DNA from: Aphanomyces cochlioides
Taxonomy: Eukaryota > Oomycota > Saprolegniomycetes > Saprolegniales > Verrucalvaceae
DNA: 64,000 bases
Assembly: GCA_019828595.1 (NCBI GenBank)
Contig: JAHQRK010000006.1
Coordinates: forward strand, 372,001-436,000
Reading direction: 5' to 3'
In this document: positions 23,365 to 33,674 of the stretch, piece by piece
Numbering within the stretch: position 1 is the stretch's first letter
Layout: each line of letters starts with the position of its first letter
The notes under the pieces: model-generated
Told to the model about the DNA's origin: nothing
The model's database searches: none
What the model saw: only the letters and a program-made list of their open reading frames with translations
Made by a program: the position numbers and the translations under genes

Positions 23365-24813
23365 TTACTTTTTCTTTCGGTAGCTGAGGAGGACTATGAG
23401 AAGCACGATTAATACCGGTGAGCAAAAGAGCCACATGAGAGCACTGGCAGACACGTGACCCGGAGCTAACGTTGCAACGATGCACATTGCGATCGATGCT
23501 ATGAGATTTCGTACGACAATTTTACTTGGTAAACTCAATATGAGCGGAATCGACATCAAAAAGATGGAAACAGAAATCGCAATCACATATGCAGCCGTGG
23601 AAATCGAAATCGTGCCGTCGACAGTCTCGGTACTACCGTGGCTATTTTCCTTCTCATGACTGGTACCACCAGCTTGGGTTCCCAAGGCAACAATGTAAAT
23701 TCCAGACGCAAATGCAGCAAGTGGGGCATGGATAAAGAAATGACCGTACGCTACAGTATACGTCAAGCTAGGTTTATCGTGGAGAATTTGGCCGAATGGG
23801 ACAAGGAAATAAATCCACCAGAGCATGAAAAGAAGGCTCATACTGGCAATGCATGTGCTGAGTGCCTCCATGTTAAACGTCGTCGACTTTAGCACAGTTG
23901 CATGCGAAAGAGAAAGAATCGATTCCCCAAACACGATAATCGTAAACTCACTGTACCGCTCAGAAACATGATGGGCATGGTACTTCGTCCGCTTGGATGG
24001 ATGTGTCGTCCTCTGAGATACATAAGGGTAGGCTAGATCGCAAAACGCCAAAGCAGCAAAGCCAAGCACTTGACTTAGAAAAGTTGTCGCGTAAGTTTGT
24101 TGAAAGTACCAACAAACCATGATGATCGTAGAGAGCATTCCATGCTTAAAATTTACTTCCCGGCGCTGTGGATCTTGATATGCCGCTCGGAAACGAAAGA
24201 AAAAGCCATGGAAAAACCGCAGGACGATGTAGCCGACCACAACTTCACTTTCGTTGTGCGCAATTCCATCGGATATCATCAGGATGCCAATCATTTCGCC
24301 AAACGTGCCAAGGCGAAATAAAATATCGTCTGTGTCGTACGTCGTGGCGAACCAAACGTAGGGAAACCACGTATTCCATGTCGTGAAGAAGGAGATTATA
24401 AATACCAAAGTTTGATGGACCATGTCGCCTGTGCCGTACTGGATGTTTGTCGCGAATTGCTTGGAGACGGCGGAGAGCGAAACGACAAGCGTCAAATCAA
24501 AGAGTTTCTCAAGAGCAGACGACACGCGGTGCTCCTCTTTTGGGTTCCGCATGACCATCGGAGCGTAAATTGTTACTCGTCCCCCAAGCCAATGCAAAGA
24601 ATCTTCATCTTGGAGAAGGGGCAGAACTCGGACACTGGCAGACCTCTTTGGTTTGTTCTCTGCATTGAAAGAGCCTTCTTGTTTGCCAGATTGCATAGAA
24701 GTTGGAGTTGATTCAGTCTGTGGCTTGACGTTTATTGTATATGATGACGCCGGCATTTGCGCAATGAATTGCTTGGAAGAGGCTATTTTCAGACTGCCGA
24801 AACGGTGAATCAA
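23365..24813 (-). CDS. LtrA-family (low temperature requirement A) multi-pass membrane protein
   Basis: A single 482-codon exon. After a polar N-terminus of about 100 residues come at least ten hydrophobic segments. The family signature is ALEKLFDLTLVVSLSAVS and, in the middle, HHVSERYSEFTIIVFGESIL. The family was named from Listeria and is widespread in bacteria, fungi and oomycetes; the transported substrate or activity is not settled. The two upstream in-frame methionines leave the exact start uncertain. Nothing suggests decay. Confidence 0.88.
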   Translation of the reverse strand: MIHRFGSLKIASSKQFIAQMPASSYTINVKPQTESTPTSMQSGKQEGSFNAENKPKRSASVRVLPLLQDEDSLHWLGGRVTIYAPMVMRNPKEEHRVSSALEKLFDLTLVVSLSAVSKQFATNIQYGTGDMVHQTLVFIISFFTTWNTWFPYVWFATTYDTDDILFRLGTFGEMIGILMISDGIAHNESEVVVGYIVLRFFHGFFFRFRAAYQDPQRREVNFKHGMLSTIIMVCWYFQQTYATTFLSQVLGFAALAFCDLAYPYVSQRTTHPSKRTKYHAHHVSERYSEFTIIVFGESILSLSHATVLKSTTFNMEALSTCIASMSLLFMLWWIYFLVPFGQILHDKPSLTYTVAYGHFFIHAPLAAFASGIYIVALGTQAGGTSHEKENSHGSTETVDGTISISTAAYVIAISVSIFLMSIPLILSLPSKIVVRNLIASIAMCIVATLAPGHVSASALMWLFCSPVLIVLLIVLLSYRKKK

Positions 24814-25253
24814 AGCGTTTCATATATAGTCCTTGGCGGAGTTATCTTCAGGATAAATTCTGCTGAAAACCACCAGAAGCGGCGCTGCATGATAAGAAAG
24901 GTGGATGAAGCAACTCGATTCCTACGGCAAATATTTATTTTTGGATCTGGTCAATGTCTTGGAGCTCTAAAGAAGCACTTTTGGCCTCATCAGTGAAATG
25001 TGCCTATGGACTAATCCTCAAGTATTCAAACCGGTTGCTTCGCAACGTGATAAATACACTTGGCTTCATTCGTGGTTTCACTCGCTGCCAATAGTCGTCG
25101 GCAACTGTTTGCTGACAGTCAGGGGCAAAGCTGGTTTCAAATCAAATCAGTAAACAAGTGCGACTTTGATTACCATTGTTTCTTAGCCCAGGCAATAGCT
25201 TCTTGACGAGTGGCCAACCAGTTTAAGCGTCGACTGTGAGGAAGTGCCAGATA
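24814..25253. other. Intergenic between LtrA gene and phosphatase gene
   Basis: Upstream region of the LtrA gene and 3' region of the phosphatase. A short minus-strand frame near 25170-25240 (RLNWLATRQEAIAWAKKQW) looks protein-like but lies after the phosphatase stop and has no visible start. Confidence 0.4.
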
Positions 25254-26098
25254 TTACGACTCTTGATGATCAGCAATCTTGGACTCGTCAACCGAGGGCT
25301 CTTCGTTTTTTGGTTTCTTGCACACTGACTGTGAGTCGCCTGTTTCTTCGTCTGCTGGTTTAGCGCTTGGGCCTTTTCTTTTTAAATGGGGTGGTAGTTG
25401 TGGGCCGATTGTTCCCGGCGATGAGCGGGGTGGTGCACTTTGACCAGGTTTTTTCTGCAAACGATTTTCAAAAGCTTGAAGCTGGGCACGAAAGCTCGCA
25501 TTCGGATTTGCCTATTGGAATGTGAATTCTTAGAAAATCGTGGAATTGAGTGAACCATGGGGTGCTTGGCTTGAACGGCAGCGAGAGCTTCTTGAAATGT
25601 TAATTGATTGGTTTTCATCAAGTAAGCGATCACGATGGAGGCCGATCGGCTCACACCAGCTTTGCAATGCACTAGTATTCGGCCTAGATAAATATTAATT
25701 CAGAAGCGCAGGCAGAAAAGGGAGCACCGTAAAACTTTGCTTGGTCTATAAAGGCAATGCACCCGTCGAGGGACGCGAGGATGTTTTCGCCTTGGTTGTC
25801 GTACAGCGCACATCGCCGATATCTGTGTTATAAACATCAAGAGAATATTTAGGGTCAAAAATTACGTGAAGGTTGGGTCTTTTTCAAAGAAGTTCGGCAC
25901 ACCTGCCACAGGGTCGACTTTTCGTGGCGGTGTCACCTACAACCCCTACCATTGTGAGCAATCAATGAAGCTAGGCGCGCTACGTACATTCAGGATGTGC
26001 GTGATACCTAGTGCCTTAAGCTGGTCTCGATTCTTTGCATGGTGGCGGCCACCGAGGAAGAGATAGTCGAGGATTTGCGATGGTGCCGTGTCCGTCAT
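25254..26098 (-). CDS. Dual-specificity protein phosphatase
   Basis: The ATG at 26098 gives QILDYLFLGGRHHAKN, the usual opening of atypical DUSPs. After short introns the catalytic loop is VHCKAGVSRSASIVIAYLM, with the HCxxGxxRS cysteine and arginine. A later exon has NPNASFRAQLQAFENRL, also typical. The C-terminal 60 residues are a basic and proline-rich tail (PPHLKRKGPSAKP) ending at 25254, probably disordered. The enzyme should remove phosphates from Tyr and Ser/Thr in signalling proteins; the target is unknown. A fragment of a close paralogue lies at the right end of the palindrome (about 32079-32165). Confidence 0.88.
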
Positions 26099-26136
26099 CG
26101 TTCCTCGAGTTGTGAGGGGTTTATGGAAACCACCGA

Positions 26137-26187
26137 CCCCATAAACCCTTCACCCCTAATGCTAAACCCCTAAACCCCTTCACTCCC
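26137..26187. repeat. Degenerate telomere-like repeats
   Basis: Seven-to-eight-base motifs related to CCCTAAA occur in a row (CCCATAAACCC, then TAAACCCCTAAACCCC). They sit within 100 bases upstream of the phosphatase start. TTTAGGG is a common telomere repeat in plants and stramenopiles, so this may be an interstitial scar or a promoter element. Confidence 0.4.
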
Positions 26188-26228
26188 TTATATTTCAAAC
26201 AAATATCAACCCAACAAGGAGCAGGTCT

Positions 26229-26251
26229 AATCAGGCCCTAAGGGCCTGATT
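26229..26251. repeat. 23-bp perfect palindrome
   Basis: AATCAGGCCCT pairs with AGGGCCTGATT around a central A. It sits 30 bases left of the small pogo-like MITE. It could be a short hairpin or a footprint of an excised element. Confidence 0.6.
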
Positions 26252-26281
26252 GAAGTAAAAACCATAATGAGGTGATAATTA

Positions 26282-26435
26282 CAGACAAACCTCTCCAATT
26301 GGTACACACACAAAACCAATAACCTGTACGTTTTATATTTCTGAGTTGCGTATAGTGAGTGCGGTGACCCTTGTGTATCCATAATCCTCTCATAATTAAT
26401 AATTTGGCCCTGTACGAATTGGAGAGGTTTGTCTG
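26282..26435. mobile_element. Small MITE with pogo/mariner-like ends, TA duplication
   Basis: The 154-bp unit has inverted ends of about 25 bases, CAGACAAACCTCTCCAATT at both tips, and is flanked by TA on each side (26280-26281 and 26436-26437). Tip sequence and TA duplication fit the Tc1/mariner-pogo superfamily. It has no coding capacity. Confidence 0.75.
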
Positions 26436-26567
26436 TAGTTGAATTTGCGCTCATCTCATTCTCATCTCTTTGAGTCAGTTGAGCATCCGGTTAAATTGTG
26501 ATTGGACATTCCTTGATGACTCCAAGCCTTTCCTTAATTCTTCGTTCTCTACTCTCCTGGACGCAAC

Positions 26568-26730
26568 ATGAAGACCCCATCGAAGAAGGAATTGATAGAA
26601 AAAGTGAAATAGTACGAGCGCATGTACCAGTCTCCGAGACAAGGTATAATAGTCGAAATATGGCACTTATACACCAGAAGCAACCGGATGCTTCCTTATG
26701 GTACAGATAATGACCTCTCTGAGCTCATTA
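26568..26730 (+). pseudogene. Decayed copy A of an unrecognised short gene
   Basis: Starts MKTPSKKELIEKVK, followed by an in-frame stop, then YERMYQSPRQ and NDLSELIR just before the MITE at 26731. It matches copy B on the opposite strand (MKTPTKKELLAKLKQYE, NDLSEVIR). The family is unknown to me; the K/L heptad pattern suggests a short coiled coil. Confidence 0.5.
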
Positions 26731-27257
26731 GAGCATCCCCACCGGATACGCTATCACGCTAAATTTCACAAATTTAGCGTTTTGAATTTCCCATCGGTGA
26801 CGCTATTGGCACACTTGACACGCTAGATGACACTTGGCACGCTATATTTAGCGTGTCATCTAGCGTGTGCGCTAGAATACGCTATTTTCGGGCGTGTTGA
26901 TTTGACTCCAAATTCGAAGCCGAATGAAACAACAAGCCAGCAATCTGCATTATATAGACTTCTGTAGCAATGAACTATGATTTAGAAGACTGTACTTTCG
27001 TCTATCGCTTAGTTTACATGGCCGTCGTTGCTCTCTTTGTTGGGCATAAATGGCATAGTGGAAGGTAGGGATAGTTGACATTGCAACAAACATCTGATTG
27101 GCAAGAAAATGGGCTTTATCGAGTGTTTATTGGTGAATATCAGCAAGTGTAGTGATAGCATGGTTCCTCCGCTGGGAAAACTCGTGTGAGTAATGCACGC
27201 AAAAGCGCTAAAAGTAGCTGAATTAGCGTTTTAGCGTGGGTACCGGTGGGGATGCTC
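26731..27257. mobile_element. 527-bp MITE with GAGCATCCCCACCGG ends
   Basis: The tips GAGCATCCCCACCGG and CCGGTGGGGATGCTC are perfect inverted repeats. Subterminal sequence is rich in CGCTAAA/TTTAGCG and TAGCGTGT motifs in both orientations, and a hairpin of CACGCTAGATGACAC lies near 26818-26872. Flanking triplets are TTA (left) and TTT (right), close to the TWA duplication of PIF/Harbinger elements. There is no coding sequence. Confidence 0.78.
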
Positions 27258-27668
27258 TTTGGGGCACATTGCAGTAAAAAATTTAATGAGCTCCAACCAA
27301 TCAAAATGCTCCCTATATCATGAAATTTTGGTTTTCCAATAATAGGTTTCGCAATATGCTCGTCTATATTAACTCGTGCTGCGTAGCTCATGATATATGG
27401 CCCTGCGAAACCTCTTTCCAAAGTGTCGCGAAAAAAGTCGCAACTGAATGATTCATGACATTTTTCATGAGAGCCCAAGTTTGCGAAACTTCTCTAATGA
27501 CCTCCGAGAGGTCATTATTGGCTCATTACTTGGTCTGCCGGATAAGCCAGGACTCATTGACTGGCCTCCCATGTTATGAAAGAGGCATGCTACTTTGGCT
27601 TGGTAATGATGGAGTGACTCGTACTGTTTCAACTTCGCAAGCAATTCTTTCTTCGTCGGTGTCTTCAT
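27258..27668 (-). pseudogene. Decayed copy B of the unrecognised short gene
   Basis: Minus-strand frame starting MKTPTKKELLAKLKQYESL at 27668. A frame change near 27540 leads to NNDLSEVIREVSQTWALMK and KEVSQGHISW. It points towards copy A, with the MITE exactly between them. Confidence 0.5.
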
Positions 27669-28097
27669 GCTTGCTTCAGGTTTGCGAATGATGAATGAAA
27701 AGGAGTGCGTCATACAGTGGCAGATTGGAGTAAAAATTTACCAGTCAGTTATCCGAAATTAAACTGGACATAATTCGTCAATAATGAGTTGAAATCAAAA
27801 GCCATCTCATTTTCGATTTTTTTTGCGCGTACTGCAATGTGGCCCTTATTCAAAAGCGAAAATTTCACCGCGGAGGATTCTAATTGGCTACGGTTCATTA
27901 TTGGAGTTACTTCAATAGGGCCCTAAACAGTTTATGTACCGCTTCAGCGACGTTGAGAGCTGCTCTTGACGATTGAATTGAGCAAAGATCTATTCCTGAA
28001 GGTGAATTTAGATTGCACCAGTCCAGGAATTCCGCAGCTCAGGATATAAACATAGAATTACACTTTGACTTGGAGGACGACACTATTGAGCTTCTAT
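27669..28097. other. Spacer before the NLP palindrome
   Basis: No gene supported. Confidence 0.4.
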
Positions 28098-28861
28098 CTA
28101 CTTGGATGTGTCAACGCTTTCTTGAGTAAATTGCGGGAATGTCGTGGGTTTTCCTTCGTTCAAGTTGGATAAGAAATCGCCATCTTTGATCGGGTTGTGC
28201 GCATGTTCATAATCAAGCTTTTCTCGAAGGCCAGCATTGTCAATACCATCGCCCTTCATGGTGTACCAACTCACGACTGTGGGGAGGACAAACGTCCCGA
28301 CGGGATTTTCAGCCACTTCATCCTTCTTGGCAAAGCCAAAGCATTTTGCACGCCATCCATGTGGTAAACAAATTTCAAATGTCCATCTTGCTTGGGGATT
28401 TCGGATTCAGGGGCGGTCACCATGTTTCCATGCGTGCTGTTTGCCATGGGTGACTTTTCCATTGATAGTCCAAATAACTACTTGTTCCCAATCGTGGCGA
28501 TGTCCGCTTTCAATGAGCGGGAAGAGCTTGTCCTTGAGGAAATAGTAGGCGAAGAAATGGCCACAGTAGTTGAAGCCACCGCTGTTGACACAAGCGTAGC
28601 GATGGTACGAGTTAGAGTAGTTCATAAAAGCAGGGTTGCGGGACAATCCAGTCATCGAGCCCGTTGGTTTCAAGCCTTCGTTCTTTTCAACCGTGCGACT
28701 AATTGCTGCACTGGGAAGACAGCAGTCGGTGTCGGTGTCAATGACGGGAGACAGACCAGAGATATCAACGTTCAATGGCAAGATTGATCCAACTTGGGCA
28801 GGTCCAATGCTGACACGACGCTCGCGACGGCGCCAAATGCAAGGAGAATCGACGTCTTCAT
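28098..28861 (-). pseudogene. NLP (Nep1-like, NPP1 family) toxin gene, broken copy in left palindrome arm
   Basis: The start at 28861 gives a signal peptide (MKTSILLAFGAVASVVS), but the frame is lost at about 28785, 28410 and 28320. The middle open part holds the full canonical heptapeptide GHRHDWE and the conserved YYFLKDKLFP. The true C-terminal end (TQESVDTSK) is present at 28098. NLPs are secreted proteins that bind plant sphingolipids and damage membranes. At least three frame breaks mean this copy cannot make a normal protein. Its breaks are shared with the mirror copy at 31411-32078. Confidence 0.85.
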
Positions 28862-30123
28862 GCCCACAGCCAAGAATTCAAAATGACAAAGCCATATTTG
28901 CACAACCCATGCACACCTGCACAATCCAAGCGACTTTATGACAAGTATGCTGCAAGTAACACTCGAAAGGTCGTCTCCATAATTCGAGTCGACTGAATAG
29001 GACTTGTGAATTAGATCTCGCTGGGTTTGAGAGTGCATCAGCGTTCATGAATAGGACTTGTGGTATCAGATGGCCAAACATCCAGTGGTTTGAAGCCTTT
29101 GACAAGAAAATCAAGTTGTCGCTCGTTCAATCTCCTGAAAACCAACGCCATGGATGGATCGCAGTACTTGAAGCATTGGTTCTCTTGAGAGCAAAGACTT
29201 GCCAAGACGGCGGTATCGCAGAGTTATCCTCATTGACAATTCTTGGTGTGAATGACCACTTGCGGGACTGTGAGTACAATCCAGTCAATGGATTTCGGTT
29301 GTGATATTCCAGGCGGCCGCGACGCAAACGCTTGGCATCTGATTTCACAGTGCCTTCTCCACCGAGTCGCTTTGGAATAGAGCACTCCTTGCTGAGCACA
29401 GTAGTTCGACACGTGATTGACATGCTAGAGCTCAATATGTTTCCAACGTCATATCTCAACACCGCCTCTGACAAAGTTCATGCTCCCTTGCCTTGGACAC
29501 CAAGTGCCTGATGCTTTGTTCAACACAATCAGCAGTGGATTACCGGTAATTTGCAGCAAGCAGTTGGCGTATTAATATAATATACTGAATGAACTTTGTA
29601 CGTAGTAGATGGTACACTTTGCATCAGAATCACCTTTCTCTGGATAATTCGCATGCCAATGATGAATGTGCAAAACTTAGAGAAGGCTAACCGTAATTTT
29701 AATGATGAAACATTTGGACATACGCGCTCTACCCTGTGGTCAAATTAAGTTTTGATCAGTGCAGCATGAAGATGCAATCCTTCCCCCATGCATAGAGAGA
29801 TGTCCATTGCATTGGAGGCTTGTGCTTTTTCTCAAAGTAGAAGTGGGCATTAAGCGTTGGTGACGCTGTAACCTGAATACCACTACAGAGCATTTATCGG
29901 CAATAAGTTTTGAAAACATTCAAAAATTCGCTCTTTCGATTGGAGTGTGCTGATCGACAGGCACAAGTCCATGGCGACGGAGGGAACTGCACAGCGAAGA
30001 TTTCAATTCAGATTTCAGTTAATAACACTTCTTTGATCCTTTGGATTAAGGAAGCTTATTGCTATTCTTCATCACCATTTATGCCACGCTCTGAAGGCTC
30101 GATTATGGCTCTTGTTCTCAGCT
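28194..30123 (+). repeat. Left arm of a 2 x 1,930-bp palindrome
   Basis: Its reverse complement equals 30149-32078 in length and, as far as I compared, in sequence. One difference is visible: A versus T near 30002/30270, giving KISIQ versus KFSIQ in the mirrored frames. Confidence 0.95.
29127..29474 (-). other. 115-codon open frame of unknown nature, left arm
   Basis: Contains the basic stretch SDAKRLRRGRLEYHNRNPL and KWSFTPRIVNEDNSAIPPSW. No family is recognised. It is mirrored exactly at 30798-31145. It could be a small gene upstream of the NLP or a chance frame. Confidence 0.3.
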
Positions 30124-30148
30124 GAATTCCCGCCCGATGAGCCCCAAA
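30124..30148. other. 25-bp spacer at the palindrome centre
   Basis: Unpaired sequence GAATTCCCGCCCGATGAGCC plus a few bases between the two arms, which meet at TTCTCAGCT and AGCTGAGAA. Confidence 0.9.
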
Positions 30149-30797
30149 AGCTGAGAACAAGAGCCATAATCGAGCCTTCAGAGCGTGGCATAAATGGTGA
30201 TGAAGAATAGCAATAAGCTTCCTTAATCCAAAGGATCAAAGAAGTGTTATTAACTGAAATCTGAATTGAAAACTTCGCTGTGCAGTTCCCTCCGTCGCCA
30301 TGGACTTGTGCCTGTCGATCAGCACACTCCAATCGAAAGAGCGAATTTTTGAATGTTTTCAAAACTTATTGCCGATAAATGCTCTGTAGTGGTATTCAGG
30401 TTACAGCGTCACCAACGCTTAATGCCCACTTCTACTTTGAGAAAAAGCACAAGCCTCCAATGCAATGGACATCTCTCTATGCATGGGGGAAGGATTGCAT
30501 CTTCATGCTGCACTGATCAAAACTTAATTTGACCACAGGGTAGAGCGCGTATGTCCAAATGTTTCATCATTAAAATTACGGTTAGCCTTCTCTAAGTTTT
30601 GCACATTCATCATTGGCATGCGAATTATCCAGAGAAAGGTGATTCTGATGCAAAGTGTACCATCTACTACGTACAAAGTTCATTCAGTATATTATATTAA
30701 TACGCCAACTGCTTGCTGCAAATTACCGGTAATCCACTGCTGATTGTGTTGAACAAAGCATCAGGCACTTGGTGTCCAAGGCAAGGGAGCATGAACT

Positions 30798-31145
30798 TTG
30801 TCAGAGGCGGTGTTGAGATATGACGTTGGAAACATATTGAGCTCTAGCATGTCAATCACGTGTCGAACTACTGTGCTCAGCAAGGAGTGCTCTATTCCAA
30901 AGCGACTCGGTGGAGAAGGCACTGTGAAATCAGATGCCAAGCGTTTGCGTCGCGGCCGCCTGGAATATCACAACCGAAATCCATTGACTGGATTGTACTC
31001 ACAGTCCCGCAAGTGGTCATTCACACCAAGAATTGTCAATGAGGATAACTCTGCGATACCGCCGTCTTGGCAAGTCTTTGCTCTCAAGAGAACCAATGCT
31101 TCAAGTACTGCGATCCATCCATGGCGTTGGTTTTCAGGAGATTGA
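30798..31145 (+). other. 115-codon open frame of unknown nature, right arm
   Basis: Mirror copy of the frame at 29127-29474 with the same translation. Confidence 0.3.
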
Positions 31146-31410
31146 ACGAGCGACAACTTGATTTTCTTGTCAAAGGCTTCAAACCACTGGATGTTTGGCC
31201 ATCTGATACCACAAGTCCTATTCATGAACGCTGATGCACTCTCAAACCCAGCGAGATCTAATTCACAAGTCCTATTCAGTCGACTCGAATTATGGAGACG
31301 ACCTTTCGAGTGTTACTTGCAGCATACTTGTCATAAAGTCGCTTGGATTGTGCAGGTGTGCATGGGTTGTGCAAATATGGCTTTGTCATTTTGAATTCTT
31401 GGCTGTGGGC

Positions 31411-32078
31411 ATGAAGACGTCGATTCTCCTTGCATTTGGCGCCGTCGCGAGCGTCGTGTCAGCATTGGACCTGCCCAAGTTGGATCAATCTTGCCATTGA
31501 ACGTTGATATCTCTGGTCTGTCTCCCGTCATTGACACCGACACCGACTGCTGTCTTCCCAGTGCAGCAATTAGTCGCACGGTTGAAAAGAACGAAGGCTT
31601 GAAACCAACGGGCTCGATGACTGGATTGTCCCGCAACCCTGCTTTTATGAACTACTCTAACTCGTACCATCGCTACGCTTGTGTCAACAGCGGTGGCTTC
31701 AACTACTGTGGCCATTTCTTCGCCTACTATTTCCTCAAGGACAAGCTCTTCCCGCTCATTGAAAGCGGACATCGCCACGATTGGGAACAAGTAGTTATTT
31801 GGACTATCAATGGAAAAGTCACCCATGGCAAACAGCACGCATGGAAACATGGTGACCGCCCCTGAATCCGAAATCCCCAAGCAAGATGGACATTTGAAAT
31901 TTGTTTACCACATGGATGGCGTGCAAAATGCTTTGGCTTTGCCAAGAAGGATGAAGTGGCTGAAAATCCCGTCGGGACGTTTGTCCTCCCCACAGTCGTG
32001 AGTTGGTACACCATGAAGGGCGATGGTATTGACAATGCTGGCCTTCGAGAAAAGCTTGATTATGAACATGCGCACAAC
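31411..32078 (+). pseudogene. NLP gene, broken and 3'-truncated mirror copy in right palindrome arm
   Basis: Carries the same signal peptide, the same frame breaks and the same GHRHDWE motif as the left copy. The palindrome arm ends before the last ~30 codons, so the C-terminus is missing and the reading runs into unrelated sequence. Confidence 0.85.
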
Positions 32079-32165
32079 GTGAAGGTTGGGTCTTTCTCAA
32101 AGAAATTGGGCTCACCCGCCACATGATCGACTACATGTTAGAGCCACCTATAGCCCCTGTCATCA
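32079..32165 (-). pseudogene. Fragment of a dual-specificity phosphatase paralogue
   Basis: The minus strand reads GEPNFFEKDPTFT, nearly the same as GVPNFFEKDPTFT in the phosphatase gene at 25254-26098. The DNA match (GTGAAGGTTGGGTCTTT) begins exactly at the palindrome edge. Confidence 0.7.
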
Positions 32166-32199
32166 TCTACAAGAAATAGGTTGTCGGGTACTTGCGACG

Positions 32200-32913
32200 G
32201 AGCTGATCCAGTCATCGAACGAAAGTTGAGAGATTGCAAACCTCAGCCCCCCTTTAACCCTTGTACCTCAATTTATTACAGCTGTAACAATATGCAATGT
32301 TGTAAATCATGAAGTACCGCGCTTGTTGTCTCTTTGTATATGGTGAAGATGTGGGTAGATCGCCAACATTGAACATGGTGACGCTCTGTTCGAGGACAAC
32401 GAAGAGGAATGTCGAGTGGGTCACTTTGGCATTCATGAATGAACTATGAGGTATCGCCGCATTTTTCTCCAGGGTTTGCAATGTCATAACAACGGCAGAG
32501 TCTGTGAAATTGTCTCACTTCGATCAATAGTTCTACAATATGAGACTGCATGTGGTAATCCACCATCGGTCAGCTAAAGCTCGTCTGCAAATCCCAAATC
32601 GATCGCAGACCACCCACTTTGGCAACTAAGCGCAGTTCTCGAGCAAGTCCATGTGTCATTCATCAAGCCAAGCTGACAGAGCACAATGTTATGCGGCAGG
32701 GATGGAGATTCTAAGTCATTCGTCGGAGCGATTGCGTCACGAGGAGCACAAATCTACGCCAAGTCACGTTGCGTATCTTGGCTAGCATTACTGTCGTTGT
32801 TACTCACATCCCCAATGTTAGCTGCAACGTAACACCAAGAGAACATGCTGTGAAAACGGAATCACGTCAATGTAGTGCAATTGAAAACCCACTCCACACC
32901 ATGACAAAAGTTG
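32200..32913. other. Intergenic, nothing recognised
   Basis: One minus-strand frame of 77 codons (32254-32487) has no known motif. Confidence 0.4.
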
Positions 32914-33673
32914 CTACTACACCTTTTTTCAGTTAATTCCAGAAAAAAATTGGTATAATTCGCCGTATTATCTTTCGATTCATCTTGTGCCCGATATATT
33001 TCGTCAACGCCCATTCAATTTCGTTTGGAGGTTTAATTTATCCATTATAATTCGTAAACGCCCATTATATTTCGCCTCGCGGGTAGTATATTTCGAGTTG
33101 CTCTCAAAATGTTTTATCATGCTTTCATTATATTTTGAATAAGCACAAGAAGCGTAGAGTATTATGATGAATGCACCTTGTCAAAACATCGGCTTGGGAT
33201 TGGTTTGTTATTTCAGCTCTGCTTTAGGCAGATGAGAGCATTTAAATCACAATACACGCATCATGAAAATACAACATCTCATTCAATTGACTGATGGAAA
33301 AATGCTACAAACTTGATGATACATTTGAAGGGAGATCGCGATTACAGGGGTGTGAGGTGGTGATGGTTCTTGCTCCATTCTTTGCGCAAATTGAAAAGTG
33401 CGCGAGAACACTCCAAAGATTTTAAAGTGCAATACTTCAACAGCTTGTTCAAAATATAATGAAAGCATGATGAAACATTTTGAGAGCAACTCGAAATATA
33501 CTACCCGCGAGGCGACATATAATGGGCGTTTACGAATTATAATGGATAAATTAAACCTCCAAACGAAATTGAATGGGCGTTGACGAAATATATCGGGCAC
33601 AAGATGAATCGAAAGATAATACGGCGAATTATACCAGATTTTTTCTGGAATTAACTGAAAAAAGGTGTAGTAG
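32914..33673. mobile_element. Fold-back element with about 220-bp inverted arms
   Basis: The left arm (about 32914-33139) and right arm (about 33448-33673) are inverted copies, beginning CTACTACACCTTTTTTCAG. The arms contain repeated TATATTTCG and CCCATT motifs at fairly regular spacing. There is no coding sequence in the 300-bp centre. A clear target duplication was not found. Confidence 0.8.
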
Positions 33674-33674
33674 T

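Larger units (their letters stand above)
30149..32078 (-). repeat. Right arm of the palindrome
   Basis: Ends abruptly at CGCACAAC, 96 bases short of the NLP C-terminal codons present beyond the left arm. It is joined there to a phosphatase-gene fragment. This suggests that the left arm is the older locus and the right arm the inverted copy. Confidence 0.95.

Noticed and set aside
28392..28941. Plus-strand frames inside the left NLP copy
   Set aside because: They are antisense shadows that recur in every NLP copy because the coding sequence is conserved.
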